NCBI RefSeq assembly: GCF_018917235.1
Contig: NZ_JAHLOF010000002.1
Location: forward strand, 62,001 to 126,000
DNA: 64,000 nucleotides
DNA from: Metaclostridioides mangenotii
GTDB lineage: Bacteria; Bacillota; Clostridia; Peptostreptococcales; Peptostreptococcaceae
Direction of reading: 5' to 3'
Numbering within the stretch: position 1 is the first letter of the stretch; every line of letters starts with the position of its first letter. Positions 16,886 through 26,113 of this stretch are shown piece by piece. The notes beneath the pieces were generated by a model that worked only from the letters and a program-made list of their open reading frames with translations, searched no databases and was not told the origin of the DNA. A program made the position numbers and the translations under genes.

Positions 16886-18058
16886 TCATATACGTATCTC
16901 TTTTTTATTTATCATGTACTTTTTAAAATCAAAATTTCTTATATTTGCAAGTCTATATACTTTTTTCTTTGAACTTTCTCTCCTTACTTGCTTAACATGT
17001 ATAAAGAGTGTAATAATCCCACTTATTACTAAAAATGCGTAGAAGTTTAAGATTCTACTTACTAGCATCGCAGGTATTAGCATACTTCCAACAAAGAATA
17101 CTTTAAACATATTCAAAAACCCTGTTTCAGTTGCTCCAACTGCTCCTGGAAGAGGAAGCGATGAAACTGCAAGTGTAAGTATTGCCTGAACAGCTATTAT
17201 GTCTAATGCACCGTATCCTTTTAGGTTAAAAGCTCTGTAAACAAAGTACGGTACCAAGAACATTGCAGTCACTTGAACTATTGTTATCACACAAACTTTA
17301 AACATAAGAAAAGGATTATTTTTGATATGTTCTGCTCCTTTTTGGTACTCTAGAATTTGTCTATCGACTGTATCCATTGCTTTATCAATATTTTTTACTA
17401 TTTTAACTTTAGCAAGTACTCTTACTAAAAATTTAATAGCTGTATTTACAAATTTTTTAGAAAATACTATACCGATCATTCCACCGATTAAAATCACATT
17501 TGAAATAACCCCGTAGATTAATAGTATCTTCATTGCTCCTAAATCTTCTTTTATAAATGAATATCTCACTAAAAACATTATACCTGCATAAAGTAGAGCT
17601 ACAAGTTGGTGAAATACTGATAAAATCAAAAGTGTAAGTGATGAATAGGATATGTTAATTTTGTCCTTGTTCATGTAGTAAACTTGAGCTGGCTGACCTC
17701 CTGATGCTGAAGGTGTTATAGAGCTAAAATAAAATCCTACAAATGAATATCCGAGTCCTTTAAGTAACGATACTTTTTGACCCAAGGTTTTCATTATCAG
17801 GTTTATTCCGACAGCCTCACAACCTAGGTACAAAAACATCATAGAAAATCCAATCAATATATAAACCGGGTTTATTTTTTGAATAACTCCTATCAAAGAT
17901 GAAAATGATTGATCCTTGAAGATGTAGTATCCAGTTATCGCCATAAGCAATACCATAAATGTCAGACTTCCTATATATTTATTGTTGTTGTTTTTATTTT
18001 TTTTAGTAATTGCCCTTGAGATTATATATTTTTTCTTCTTTCCTACTTTTTTGCCCAT
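16886..18058 (-). CDS. hexF: LPG synthase TM-region flippase, HexF type
   Basis: A polytopic membrane protein of 390 residues related to the flippase half of MprF and to UPF0104/AglD proteins. About eight membrane helices follow a basic N-terminus (KKVGKKKKYI). Family blocks seen are 'YSFVGFYFSSITPSASGGQPAQVYYM' (in parts: SFVGFYFSSITPSASGGQP), and 'LPLPGAVGATETGFLNMFK'. In C. difficile HexF is the predicted transporter for the glycolipid made by HexS and HexD. The gene starts 2 bp after hexD, preceded by AAGGAG. Assignment to HexF rests on the whole cluster rather than on this protein alone. Confidence 0.85.
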   Translation of the reverse strand: MGKKVGKKKKYIISRAITKKNKNNNNKYIGSLTFMVLLMAITGYYIFKDQSFSSLIGVIQKINPVYILIGFSMMFLYLGCEAVGINLIMKTLGQKVSLLKGLGYSFVGFYFSSITPSASGGQPAQVYYMNKDKINISYSSLTLLILSVFHQLVALLYAGIMFLVRYSFIKEDLGAMKILLIYGVISNVILIGGMIGIVFSKKFVNTAIKFLVRVLAKVKIVKNIDKAMDTVDRQILEYQKGAEHIKNNPFLMFKVCVITIVQVTAMFLVPYFVYRAFNLKGYGALDIIAVQAILTLAVSSLPLPGAVGATETGFLNMFKVFFVGSMLIPAMLVSRILNFYAFLVISGIITLFIHVKQVRRESSKKKVYRLANIRNFDFKKYMINKKEIRI

Positions 18059-18060
18059 TG

Positions 18061-18771
18061 TTAGCTCCTTTCTGGTGTGATAAATCTAAATCCAGATGCC
18101 TTGAGTTCAGGTAGCGCAATTTTTAAAGCATCAATGGTTCTTCTTGGCGCTCCTTCTGCTCCTCCTGAGTTTTCTCCAGAATCGTGAAGACAAATTATTG
18201 AGTTTCCTCTAGTTCTCCTTTTTAGTCTCTCAACTATTACTTCTACTGTTGCATCTTTTTCCCAGTCCTCTGCCATTACACTCCAAAGTATTATTTTAAG
18301 GTTGTGTTTTCTTGCAAAGGCGACTGAGAAGATATTTGTATGTCCCCATGGTGGTCTGTAATGTTTTACATCTACACCTAATTTTTTCATTATATTTAGA
18401 CTTTCTAAAAAATCTTTTTTAGTATAAAAATAACTGTAAAGCCATGCGTTTTTATGCTCTAATGAGTGCAACGCTACCTCATGACCTTCCTCTAACATCC
18501 TGTTTATTATATCTGGATTTCCCTTAGCATTATTTGCCACTACAAAGAAAGTCGCTCTGACGTTATTATCTTTTAGAATGTCTAATAAATCGTTTGTATA
18601 TCTTGGATCAGGGCCATCATCAAACGTAAGCATAATCCTTTTTTTCCCTTTTGTTTTTTTTGTTATGTTTCTATTATAAAGCTTATTGTAATATGTTGGT
18701 AGTATTGAATGTGCTAAAAATAAAAGTAATATTATTGTACTTCCAATTAATATAAAATTTATTATATGCAT
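18061..18771 (-). CDS. hexD: Polysaccharide deacetylase, HexD type
   Basis: One N-terminal membrane anchor (about 5-22) is followed by a NodB deacetylase domain in 236 residues. The metal-binding motifs are visible: TFDDGPD (the DD pair), 'HEVALHSLEHKNAW' (H-x3-5-H) and 'YRPPWG'. 'LWSVMAEDW' and 'ICLHDS' complete the family pattern. In C. difficile HexD is thought to deacetylate an N-acetylhexosamine on a diacylglycerol glycolipid, giving an aminohexosyl head group that lowers daptomycin and bacitracin sensitivity. The start overlaps the 3' end of hexS by 10 bp, so translation is likely coupled. Confidence 0.88.
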   Translation of the reverse strand: MHIINFILIGSTIILLLFLAHSILPTYYNKLYNRNITKKTKGKKRIMLTFDDGPDPRYTNDLLDILKDNNVRATFFVVANNAKGNPDIINRMLEEGHEVALHSLEHKNAWLYSYFYTKKDFLESLNIMKKLGVDVKHYRPPWGHTNIFSVAFARKHNLKIILWSVMAEDWEKDATVEVIVERLKRRTRGNSIICLHDSGENSGGAEGAPRRTIDALKIALPELKASGFRFITPERS

Positions 18772-19931
18772 CTAGTGCACTCTCCTTGTGCCTCACCTTC
18801 TAGATAATCCAACATCTCTATTAGCTTAAAATCGTCCAAATTATGTTTTATAGATCTTAAGTTTTGTTTAAAAGTAATCAAAAGTTCGTCATCATAAATA
18901 ATTTTTTTTATATTATCTATATGTTCCTTTGGATTTTTGCTTAATACTCTTCCTATGTTCTTATCTAGAATAAAAGCTGCGTTATTAATCTCATGTAGTA
19001 AAAATGGTGTAAATACTAGCAGTGGAAGTTCTGCATGTATTGTTTCAAACAGAGTAATTCCCCCTGGTTTTGTTATTATAAGGTCTGCTTTTTCCATATA
19101 TTTATCTACACGGTTAGTATACCCCACAACTTCTATGTTATTGTACATAGAGTGTAGTTTGTAGTACATTTTTTCGTTGTTTCCTGTTATAACTGTTGTT
19201 TTTACGCCCTCTAATTCATTAAGATCTTCATAAAATTTACTTGATTTAGGAAGTAATCCAAGCCCACCTCCCATTATAAGTATATTTTTTTCGTTTTGGT
19301 CTTTTATCAATTTAGCTATATTTGAATTTAATTTATTATTTATATTTATGTCATTTGTATCTTCATTATAAATTCTTCTTATGTTTTTAAATTCTCTTCT
19401 AACAGGTATTCCGTTTACTAAAATCTTAGAAACATCTATTCCTTTTTCAACTAATTCGTTTTTAGTATATTCATCTGCAACTATGTAGCAATCAGTATTT
19501 TTACTGATCCATTCTGAATGACTACTCAAATCTGTTATGCAAGTTAATAATGGTACTTTGTATCCTGTTTTTTCTTTATATCTTGATACAAGCTGCGAAC
19601 AAAATGGGAATGTAGATATTACTACAGTTGGTCTGATTTCATTTAAAAGATCTTCTAACTTCTTTAAAAAATTTTCAAATACAAATGGAGTAGAATCTAT
19701 TTTCCCGTTTTCTGTAAATCTATAAAATAAATTATACAGTTTGCTTCCTTTGTTTACTAGAACATTAAAGGCTTTATACATGGTATCTGTATACTCTGGC
19801 ATGATGTACTCAAATATATCTACTACCATTGTTTCAGCACCAAAATATAAATCCTCAATCTCTTCAGCTAACGAATTAGATGCTGAAAGATGTCCCATAC
19901 CAAATTTACTTGTAAGAATTAGTACTTTCAT
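18762..19931 (-). CDS. hexS: Diacylglycerol glycosyltransferase, HexS type
   Basis: A GT28-family transferase of 389 residues similar to monogalactosyldiacylglycerol synthase and UgtP. The N-terminal half has 'TSKFGMGHLSASNSL', the lipid-acceptor motif of this family. The C-terminal half has 'NILIMGGGLGLLP' and the nucleotide-sugar motif 'LIITKPGGITLFE'. HexS of C. difficile adds hexose units to a diradylglycerol. The start is the ATG at 19931 after GAGAGG; the ATG at 19940 touches the ribosome site. The initiation region UGAGAAAUAUG is complementary (with one G-U) to the targeting block of small RNA A. Confidence 0.87.
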   Translation of the reverse strand: MKVLILTSKFGMGHLSASNSLAEEIEDLYFGAETMVVDIFEYIMPEYTDTMYKAFNVLVNKGSKLYNLFYRFTENGKIDSTPFVFENFLKKLEDLLNEIRPTVVISTFPFCSQLVSRYKEKTGYKVPLLTCITDLSSHSEWISKNTDCYIVADEYTKNELVEKGIDVSKILVNGIPVRREFKNIRRIYNEDTNDININNKLNSNIAKLIKDQNEKNILIMGGGLGLLPKSSKFYEDLNELEGVKTTVITGNNEKMYYKLHSMYNNIEVVGYTNRVDKYMEKADLIITKPGGITLFETIHAELPLLVFTPFLLHEINNAAFILDKNIGRVLSKNPKEHIDNIKKIIYDDELLITFKQNLRSIKHNLDDFKLIEMLDYLEGEAQGECTRCI

Positions 19932-20201
19932 ATTTCTCATCCTCTCTTTAGCAAAAGTGAATTATAAGTCTTTGTCACTCACTATAACTAGCAATATAGT
20001 TTCGCAAGTTTTCCATAAATTATTACGACTGATTTCGATTTAATAATATTTAAATCGATTTCTTTCACTATGTAATATTATCTGCTATATATAATATTTT
20101 ATTAGCTAAATCTTTAGAAATACTTAGTATAATTCTTAAGAATTCTTAATTTTTTTAAAGGCTTGATTTTAGAGGTTTTTATTAATTTTTTTTAAAAAAA
20201 T
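19932..20201 (-). promoter_or_regulatory. hexSDF control region
   Basis: The 270-bp gap between hexK and hexS. A -10 (TATAAT on the minus strand, 19966-19961) lies about 30 bp before the hexS ATG without a recognisable -35, as expected for an activated promoter. Upstream are an inverted repeat (ATTTCGATTTAA...TTAAATCGATTT) near 20032-20061 and a direct repeat of AATTCTTAA near 20130-20150. Either could bind HexR; this is inference. Confidence 0.45.
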
Positions 20202-21530
20202 TTAATCTTTTCTAGAGCTTATCGGAATGCCAATTTCAACCATAAATTCTTTTTCATCATTAAAGATATTTAAGAAACCATTGTGATTTTTTACTATTTC
20301 TTTACAGTTCTTAATACCTATACCAAAACTTTCTGATTGATCTTTTGATTTAGAAACACGATTTGCCTGCTTTATAAGCAGAAAATTTTTTGTTGTTCTA
20401 GCTGAAAATTCAATTGGTGTATCTTTATCAGCATACTTTATTATATTTGAACATATGTTAGTGAAAATCCTTCTAAATTGGGTTATATCTACATCAATAT
20501 GTATTTGGTTATGTAACTCATTTTTAAATTTGACCTCAAATCCACTCTCTTCTAATTCAAATGTCGTGTCTAAAATCAGCTGGAATATAAATTCATTTGC
20601 ATTGATTCTTTCGAATTCATAATCGATATCTCCTGGAGACGATACAAAATGAATAAACAAGTTTTCGGATAATTTTTTAATCTGATAAGCATTTACCCTT
20701 GCATTTTCAATATATCTGTCCAACTGCTCTTTGTCTTGGTACTTTCCATCCGCAATAAGATCCAAATAACATATTACAGATGTCAGTGGTGTTCTTATAT
20801 CGTGGGATATTGATGTCACCATATCTTTATTTTTTTGCCTCATTTCACTTTCTAGTACAAGTTGATCAGTTATTACTCCACTCATTTCATTGATGCTGTT
20901 TGCAAGGGAACTTAATTCGTCATTTCCTTTTACAGGAATTCTGTACTCTAGGCTTCCTGATTCTGCTATCTTTATTCCCTGCTCAATCTTTTTGATATAC
21001 TTCATCTTTCGGCTAAACAACAAAAGGAATGTCACTATAAAAGTTACTGCTAAAAAAGCTACCGACGCAGCATTTATAAAGTTTTGAAATCTTGCATTAA
21101 AAAACGCTGTTATTGTTACCTCCGCAGTCGTATCTTTAAACTCTAAAGTGTAGTTGTTCATAAAATCGTTGCTTTGAAGTTCTCTTTGCTCCTCTTCATC
21201 AGATACCTTCTTTGGATAATTTACAGTATCGTACATTATTTTTTTATCCTTGTGTATATTCATATACACATACCATTTGTCGTCATTCCAGTAAGATACC
21301 ATTTCTGCATCAGTTGATTTTAAATCATTCTCTTCAATATAAGTCTGAAGATCTTCTACTAACTTTGTTAAATGGCTTTGAAAATAGTGTTTTTCTTCAG
21401 ATGCACTATTTACAACACCTTCAAGCATGTTATAAAATGGTACATTTAATGCAAAAGCTACAAATATAGATACAATGATATAAAATAGAATTTTCCAACC
21501 TAGCCTAGAGGGTTTTAATTTTTTAATCAA
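20202..21530 (-). CDS. hexK: Sensor histidine kinase, HexK type
   Basis: The 442-residue kinase has TM1 (about 15-32), an extracytoplasmic loop of about 120 residues, and TM2 (about 153-172). A HAMP segment, a HisKA domain with the phospho-accepting His near 241 (SISHDIRTPLTSV), and an ATPase domain follow (N box NICSNIIKYAD, G box GIGIKNCKE). It overlaps hexR by 8 bp and is divergent from nothing: hexR, hexK and hexSDF run in one direction. In C. difficile HexRK responds to envelope antibiotics and activates hexSDF. Identification rests on synteny and domain layout. Confidence 0.85.
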   Translation of the reverse strand: MIKKLKPSRLGWKILFYIIVSIFVAFALNVPFYNMLEGVVNSASEEKHYFQSHLTKLVEDLQTYIEENDLKSTDAEMVSYWNDDKWYVYMNIHKDKKIMYDTVNYPKKVSDEEEQRELQSNDFMNNYTLEFKDTTAEVTITAFFNARFQNFINAASVAFLAVTFIVTFLLLFSRKMKYIKKIEQGIKIAESGSLEYRIPVKGNDELSSLANSINEMSGVITDQLVLESEMRQKNKDMVTSISHDIRTPLTSVICYLDLIADGKYQDKEQLDRYIENARVNAYQIKKLSENLFIHFVSSPGDIDYEFERINANEFIFQLILDTTFELEESGFEVKFKNELHNQIHIDVDITQFRRIFTNICSNIIKYADKDTPIEFSARTTKNFLLIKQANRVSKSKDQSESFGIGIKNCKEIVKNHNGFLNIFNDEKEFMVEIGIPISSRKD

Positions 21531-22227
21531 TATAGTACCCCTTTCCCCAAGCAGTCTTTATGTACTGAGGATCTCGTTTATCCTTTTCTAACTTCTTTCT
21601 TAGGTTCCTTATATGAACCATTATAGTGTTGTTTGCTGTATAGAAGTATGGCTCATTCCATATACTTTCGTATAAATTCTTCGATGAAAAAACCTTCTTT
21701 CTATTTTTCATCATTAGTTCTAGCATATCGTACTCTATTGTTGTTAGAGAAATAATTTCACCTTTTAATTTAACTTCTTTGGTGTCTATATTTATACTTA
21801 GATCTCTTACAGTCATCTCTTTAGGTTCTTCTTCTATATTTATGCCTTGGTATACATAATATCTTCTTATAAGAGATTTAACTCTAGAAGTAAACTCAGA
21901 ATAAGAGAACGGCTTAAGCAGATAGTCGTCTCCACCAGATGAAAAACCTATTACTTTGTCAGATTCTTGAGTCTTTGCTGTCAAAAACAATATAGGTGCA
22001 TTGGTTTTTTCTCTGATTTCTCTGCATGCCGTAAATCCATTTTTTACAGGCATTACTACATCTAAAATTATAAGATCTACATTTTCATCGACTAAATCTA
22101 TAGCCTCCTGACCATTGGTAGCCTTAATTACTATATATCCCTCATTTGATAGCAGTATGTCCACTATCTCTATTATCTCTGGGCTGTCATCAGCAACTAA
22201 TACTGTTTTTTGTAAATTATTGTTCAT
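21523..22227 (-). CDS. hexR: OmpR-family response regulator, HexR type
   Basis: The 234 residues comprise a receiver domain with acidic pair DD (13-14), phosphorylation site Asp56 (LIILDVVMP), and Lys in 'LLKPF'. A winged-helix DNA-binding domain follows (LTTIEYDMLELMM, then 'NTIMVHIRNLRKKLE' and 'KTAWGKGYYI'). It should be phosphorylated by HexK, whose gene overlaps it by 8 bp. The leader contains a stem AGTCCG...CGGACT (about 22249-22293) upstream of the ribosome site and a TATAAT on the minus strand near 22315. The target is presumably hexSDF. Confidence 0.86.
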   Translation of the reverse strand: MNNNLQKTVLVADDSPEIIEIVDILLSNEGYIVIKATNGQEAIDLVDENVDLIILDVVMPVKNGFTACREIREKTNAPILFLTAKTQESDKVIGFSSGGDDYLLKPFSYSEFTSRVKSLIRRYYVYQGINIEEEPKEMTVRDLSINIDTKEVKLKGEIISLTTIEYDMLELMMKNRKKVFSSKNLYESIWNEPYFYTANNTIMVHIRNLRKKLEKDKRDPQYIKTAWGKGYYID

Positions 22228-22366
22228 ATCGAGCTAATCACCTCTTTATATGTAGTCCGTACAAATCTGGTTTTTTTATTTATCCAAAGCTGTTCGGACT
22301 TTTTTCTATATTATATTTATACCATACTAACTTAATTTTTCACAACTTTACAAGATAACTAAAACA

Positions 22367-22392
22367 GGCGATAGCTAATTATAGCTATCGCC
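22367..22392. terminator. Terminator between hexR and the anti-sigma gene
   Basis: The 11-bp perfect stem GGCGATAGCTA with TAGCTATCGCC and a 4-nt loop. It lies 31 bp after the stop of the minus-strand anti-sigma gene. Confidence 0.8.
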
Positions 22393-22423
22393 TTTTACAT
22401 TATATATCTAAAAAATTGTTATT

Positions 22424-23200
22424 TTATTTATTTAGAGAATCAATCAGTTGATGAGCCATCTCAGCCAGTTCTTCTTGTGTAACATCTGAGTCAATTGCTG
22501 TAAACATATAACTTATTCCATCTTGCATCCAACTTAAATGTTTAGACTCTGAAACCTCCACCTCATCACTACCATAACTGAATACATATTTTCCTGAAGC
22601 TTCATCTTTTTTATCTTGTTCAGTTAACTTATAATCAGCTGGTACTACCTTGTTTAAGTAAGTTATATATTTTAAATCAATACCTTTATAGTTTTCTAGA
22701 AGTTTTTCACCATCAGACTCTTCACCTAATTTGCCTTTTGCTAGTCCTAGACTTAAGTTGTCATCGCCTTTTTCGTATTCAATATCTAAAGTGTTTTGTT
22801 TTCCTAGACTATTTTTATTTTCATCTAAAAATTCATTTTTTACTTTATGACCACTTTTAAACTCGTATCCTGTATCAAATTTTTCTACCAACTTAGGTTC
22901 AAAATTAAAATCTTTATTTATCTTTTCAGCACTTGGCATTGAATAGTACGTAGGTATTGTACTAGAGCTGCCGACTATAGAAGCTATTTTACCGCCTGCA
23001 AGTACAGTAGTACCAACAGCCACAGTAGCAACTAAAGCTACCAAAACCCCTCTTTTTATTGGTATCTTTCTAAATATTGATCTATTATTCATTTCACTAA
23101 TCTCCTTTTTATCTCGCAAGCTAAACAAAGTATCACTCACCTTATTATGAAAACTTTCTGGTGGATCAGGAAAGATATTGTTCCAATTGTCTTTATTCAT
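22424..23200 (-). CDS. Membrane anti-sigma factor
   Basis: The 258-residue protein has a cytoplasmic N-terminus of about 50 residues, one membrane helix (about 52-70, GVLVALVATVAVGTTVLAGG) and an extracytoplasmic domain of about 180 residues with 'YLNKVVPADYKLTEQD' and 'WMQDGISYMF', similar to DUF4367. It overlaps the ECF sigma gene by 8 bp, so it should bind and hold that factor at the membrane until a signal triggers release. No zinc-binding HxxxCxxC motif is present. The signal is unknown. Confidence 0.8.
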   Translation of the reverse strand: MNKDNWNNIFPDPPESFHNKVSDTLFSLRDKKEISEMNNRSIFRKIPIKRGVLVALVATVAVGTTVLAGGKIASIVGSSSTIPTYYSMPSAEKINKDFNFEPKLVEKFDTGYEFKSGHKVKNEFLDENKNSLGKQNTLDIEYEKGDDNLSLGLAKGKLGEESDGEKLLENYKGIDLKYITYLNKVVPADYKLTEQDKKDEASGKYVFSYGSDEVEVSESKHLSWMQDGISYMFTAIDSDVTQEELAEMAHQLIDSLNK

Positions 23201-23675
23201 AATCTACCTCCATAATCTCTAATTTGTTTTTTAGTAGTTTTCGTCCTTTAGCCAACCTACTTTTTACGGTTCCGGCAGGTATTTTTAATATCTGTTTAAT
23301 TTCCTTTACAGAATAGCCCTCCACATAAAAAAGAACAACAGTTATTCTTATTCGCTCAGGGAGTTTTGTTATAGCAAGATACAATTCACTATAGTCCTCT
23401 TTATCCTCAGCTTTTACAAACTCAAAACATTCCTCATAGGGTACATTGGGCTTTTCTTTGCGTTTTAAATGATAGCATTCATTTAATAAGATTCTGATAA
23501 GCCATGTTTTAAAGTACTGCTCTTCTTTTAATGTATTTAATTTTTCATAAGCTTTTAAAATTGCACTTTGAACCGCATCCTCACAATCTTGATCTTTGCT
23601 CAAAATTGTTTTAGATACATGATATAAAGTACGTTCAGCTTCTAGAACTTTCTCTATAAATAAATTTTTATTCAA
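23193..23675 (-). CDS. ECF RNA polymerase sigma factor
   Basis: The 160-residue factor shows region 2 (DCEDAVQSAILKAYEKL, then FKTWLIRILLNECY) and region 4 (YVEGYSVKEIKQILKIPAGTVKSRLAKGRKLLK). A TTG start follows AGGAAG; no ATG is suitable. The cognate anti-sigma gene overlaps it. A sequence matching ECF autoregulated promoters lies at 23735-23759 directly upstream, so the pair probably activates its own transcription. Confidence 0.9.
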   Translation of the reverse strand: MNKNLFIEKVLEAERTLYHVSKTILSKDQDCEDAVQSAILKAYEKLNTLKEEQYFKTWLIRILLNECYHLKRKEKPNVPYEECFEFVKAEDKEDYSELYLAITKLPERIRITVVLFYVEGYSVKEIKQILKIPAGTVKSRLAKGRKLLKNKLEIMEVDYE

Positions 23676-23734
23676 TTAGCTTCCTACCTTCCCTAGCAAA
23701 TCGCAGCGCTACTTATTTGCCTCTTCACTAATTA

Positions 23735-23759
23735 GACGTTTAAAGGAGTGAAATGGTTC
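23735..23759 (-). promoter_or_regulatory. ECF-type autoregulatory promoter
   Basis: On the minus strand GAACC (23759-23755), a 16-bp spacer and CGTC (23738-23735). This is the GAAC-N16-CGTC pattern of SigM/SigV/SigW-type promoters, 60 bp before the sigma gene start. Confidence 0.7.
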
Positions 23760-23799
23760 ATTTTATTTTAAATTTATTTTATTATAATTATAATTGCAT

Positions 23800-23881
23800 A
23801 AAAAAATACTCGGTCAACTGGACTTTGCGACATTTTAATCGTAACGCAAAATTGCATAATGCAACTACCCAATTGATCGAG
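23800..23881 (-). terminator. Large branched terminator-like structure after the SCIFF gene
   Basis: The outer stem pairs 23869-23881 with 23809-23821 (13 positions; CTCGATCAATTGG against CCAGTTGACCGAG, with G-U pairs on one side). It encloses two smaller hairpins: TTGCAT/ATGCAA and TTTGCG/CGCAAA. On the minus strand it is followed by TATTTTTTT. It begins 20 bp after the SCIFF stop. It may be a terminator, or a structured leader of the sigma gene. Confidence 0.6.
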
Positions 23882-23901
23882 CATTTATGTAGTAACTTTC
23901 T

Positions 23902-24045
23902 CTATCTTTCGCACTCTTGATTTGCAACTGTGCAAGAAGTCTTGCAAGCTGATTGACAAGAAGTTTGACATTCTCCGCATCCACCTTTTTCAGCGCTTTG
24001 CTTTAAAGTAGCTCCTGATAAAGTTTTTATGTGTTTTTTCTCCAT
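23902..24045 (-). CDS. scfA: SCIFF ranthipeptide precursor (six cysteines)
   Basis: A 47-residue peptide with six Cys at 23, 26, 30, 34, 38 and 45 ('GGCGECQTSCQSACKTSC', then 'QECER'). It matches the SCIFF precursor conserved across Clostridia, which a radical SAM SPASM maturase converts to thioether (ranthipeptide) form. The N-terminal 'KHIKTLSGATLKQSAEKGG' is the usual leader. The gene position after yajC and a TIGR04086 gene is also standard. What is missing is the maturase gene: the next gene downstream is an ECF sigma factor. The ATG at 24045 follows GGAGG. Confidence 0.93.
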   Translation of the reverse strand: MEKKHIKTLSGATLKQSAEKGGCGECQTSCQSACKTSCTVANQECER

Positions 24046-24108
24046 GACTATACCTCCATTCCCATTGTGCTATACTGATTATATCATAAAATGACATTAT
24101 GAGAAACT

Positions 24109-24471
24109 CTATTTGAAGTTGACTCCCAAAACTCCACCAATTCCACCGGCTGCAGTCATAAGAAGGATTCTGTATAACATTGTAGATTCAAAAACAAAGC
24201 TATCTTGAACGAGAAAGACAGTTAAAAATACGCATACTATGTACATTAGACCAACTAATAGGCCATAAAAAAGACCCTTTTCCTTTATTTTCTTAGATGC
24301 ATAGAATCCACCAAAAGCTGCAGAAATAGTTGTGATAAAGGATGCCGCCATGGTAATCGTCTCTGCACTCATGCTAGTAAACGTCAAAAACAAGCTGTAT
24401 ATAAGAAGTATAGCTAATGTCATAATATAAGCAAAACCAAGACCTTTAAAAATATAATTTGATTTCTCCAT
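24109..24471 (-). CDS. TIGR04086 family membrane protein
   Basis: The 120-residue protein has four membrane segments (about 12-34, 42-63, 71-90, 97-118) and 'GGIGGVLGVNFK' at the end. It fits the TIGR04086 family that lies between yajC and SCIFF genes in clostridia. The start is the ATG at 24471 after GGAGGAGG; the longer frame to 24504 is rejected. Its ribosome site is paired in a strong hairpin (24479-24511) next to the yajC stop. Function unknown. Confidence 0.82.
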   Translation of the reverse strand: MEKSNYIFKGLGFAYIMTLAILLIYSLFLTFTSMSAETITMAASFITTISAAFGGFYASKKIKEKGLFYGLLVGLMYIVCVFLTVFLVQDSFVFESTMLYRILLMTAAGGIGGVLGVNFK

Positions 24472-24478
24472 TAAAAAA

Positions 24479-24511
24479 CCTCCTCCTGAATTAAATATAT
24501 TCAAGAGGAGG
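24479..24511 (-). promoter_or_regulatory. Hairpin masking a ribosome binding site
   Basis: On the minus strand CCTCCTCTTGAA (24511-24500) pairs with TTCAGGAGGAGG (24490-24479), hiding the ribosome site of the TIGR04086 gene. The yajC stop at 24520 lies 8 bp upstream, so a ribosome ending yajC would open the stem. This suggests translational coupling. Confidence 0.65.
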
Positions 24512-24519
24512 TGTTTAAA

Positions 24520-24831
24520 TTACTTTTCTTCTTTGTCTTCTTTAACTTCTACTTCTTCTTTTTTAGATTCAACAGTTCCTATAGCCCATCTTTGGAACGG
24601 AACTTTAGTTCTGCTTGGACCTATTTCAAGAGTTAAGTTGTCATCATCAACTTTAGCAACAGTAGCTATGATTCCTCCTATAGTAGTAACTTTGTCTCCT
24701 ACTTGAAGGCTTTCTCTCATTTCTTTTAACTGCTTATCTCTTTTCTTTTGAGGTCTCATAAGTAAGAAATAGAATAAACCAAATACGACTACCCATACGG
24801 CTATTACAGGTAATAGTGATTGTTGTGGCAT
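24520..24831 (-). CDS. yajC: Preprotein translocase subunit YajC
   Basis: The 103-residue protein has one N-terminal membrane helix (about 7-26, VIAVWVVVFGLFYFLLMRPQKK) and the cytoplasmic 'VGDKVTTIGGIIATV' domain of YajC, with an acidic-basic tail. It assists the Sec translocon with SecDF. The start is the ATG at 24831, 8 nt after AAGGAG; a GTG three codons upstream is rejected. It follows tgt in the standard queA-tgt-yajC order. Confidence 0.93.
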   Translation of the reverse strand: MPQQSLLPVIAVWVVVFGLFYFLLMRPQKKRDKQLKEMRESLQVGDKVTTIGGIIATVAKVDDDNLTLEIGPSRTKVPFQRWAIGTVESKKEEVEVKEDKEEK

Positions 24832-24939
24832 GCTTTTCACTCCTTGTTCTTCATAATTATATCTTGTTAATTTAAATTATGCCTTTTAAAGCGTTATAGA
24901 GTATTATACATTAAAATGATAATAATTCATAGTGAATCG

Positions 24940-26064
<1,125 letters not shown>

Positions 26065-26113
26065 TTATTTCTCCTAATCATTAGTTACTACCTGTTAAAC
26101 TTCTATACTTATA

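Noticed and set aside
23800..23881. Insertion sequence end or MITE
   Set aside because: The inverted arms are not flanked by a target duplication and the T-run on one side fits a terminator better.
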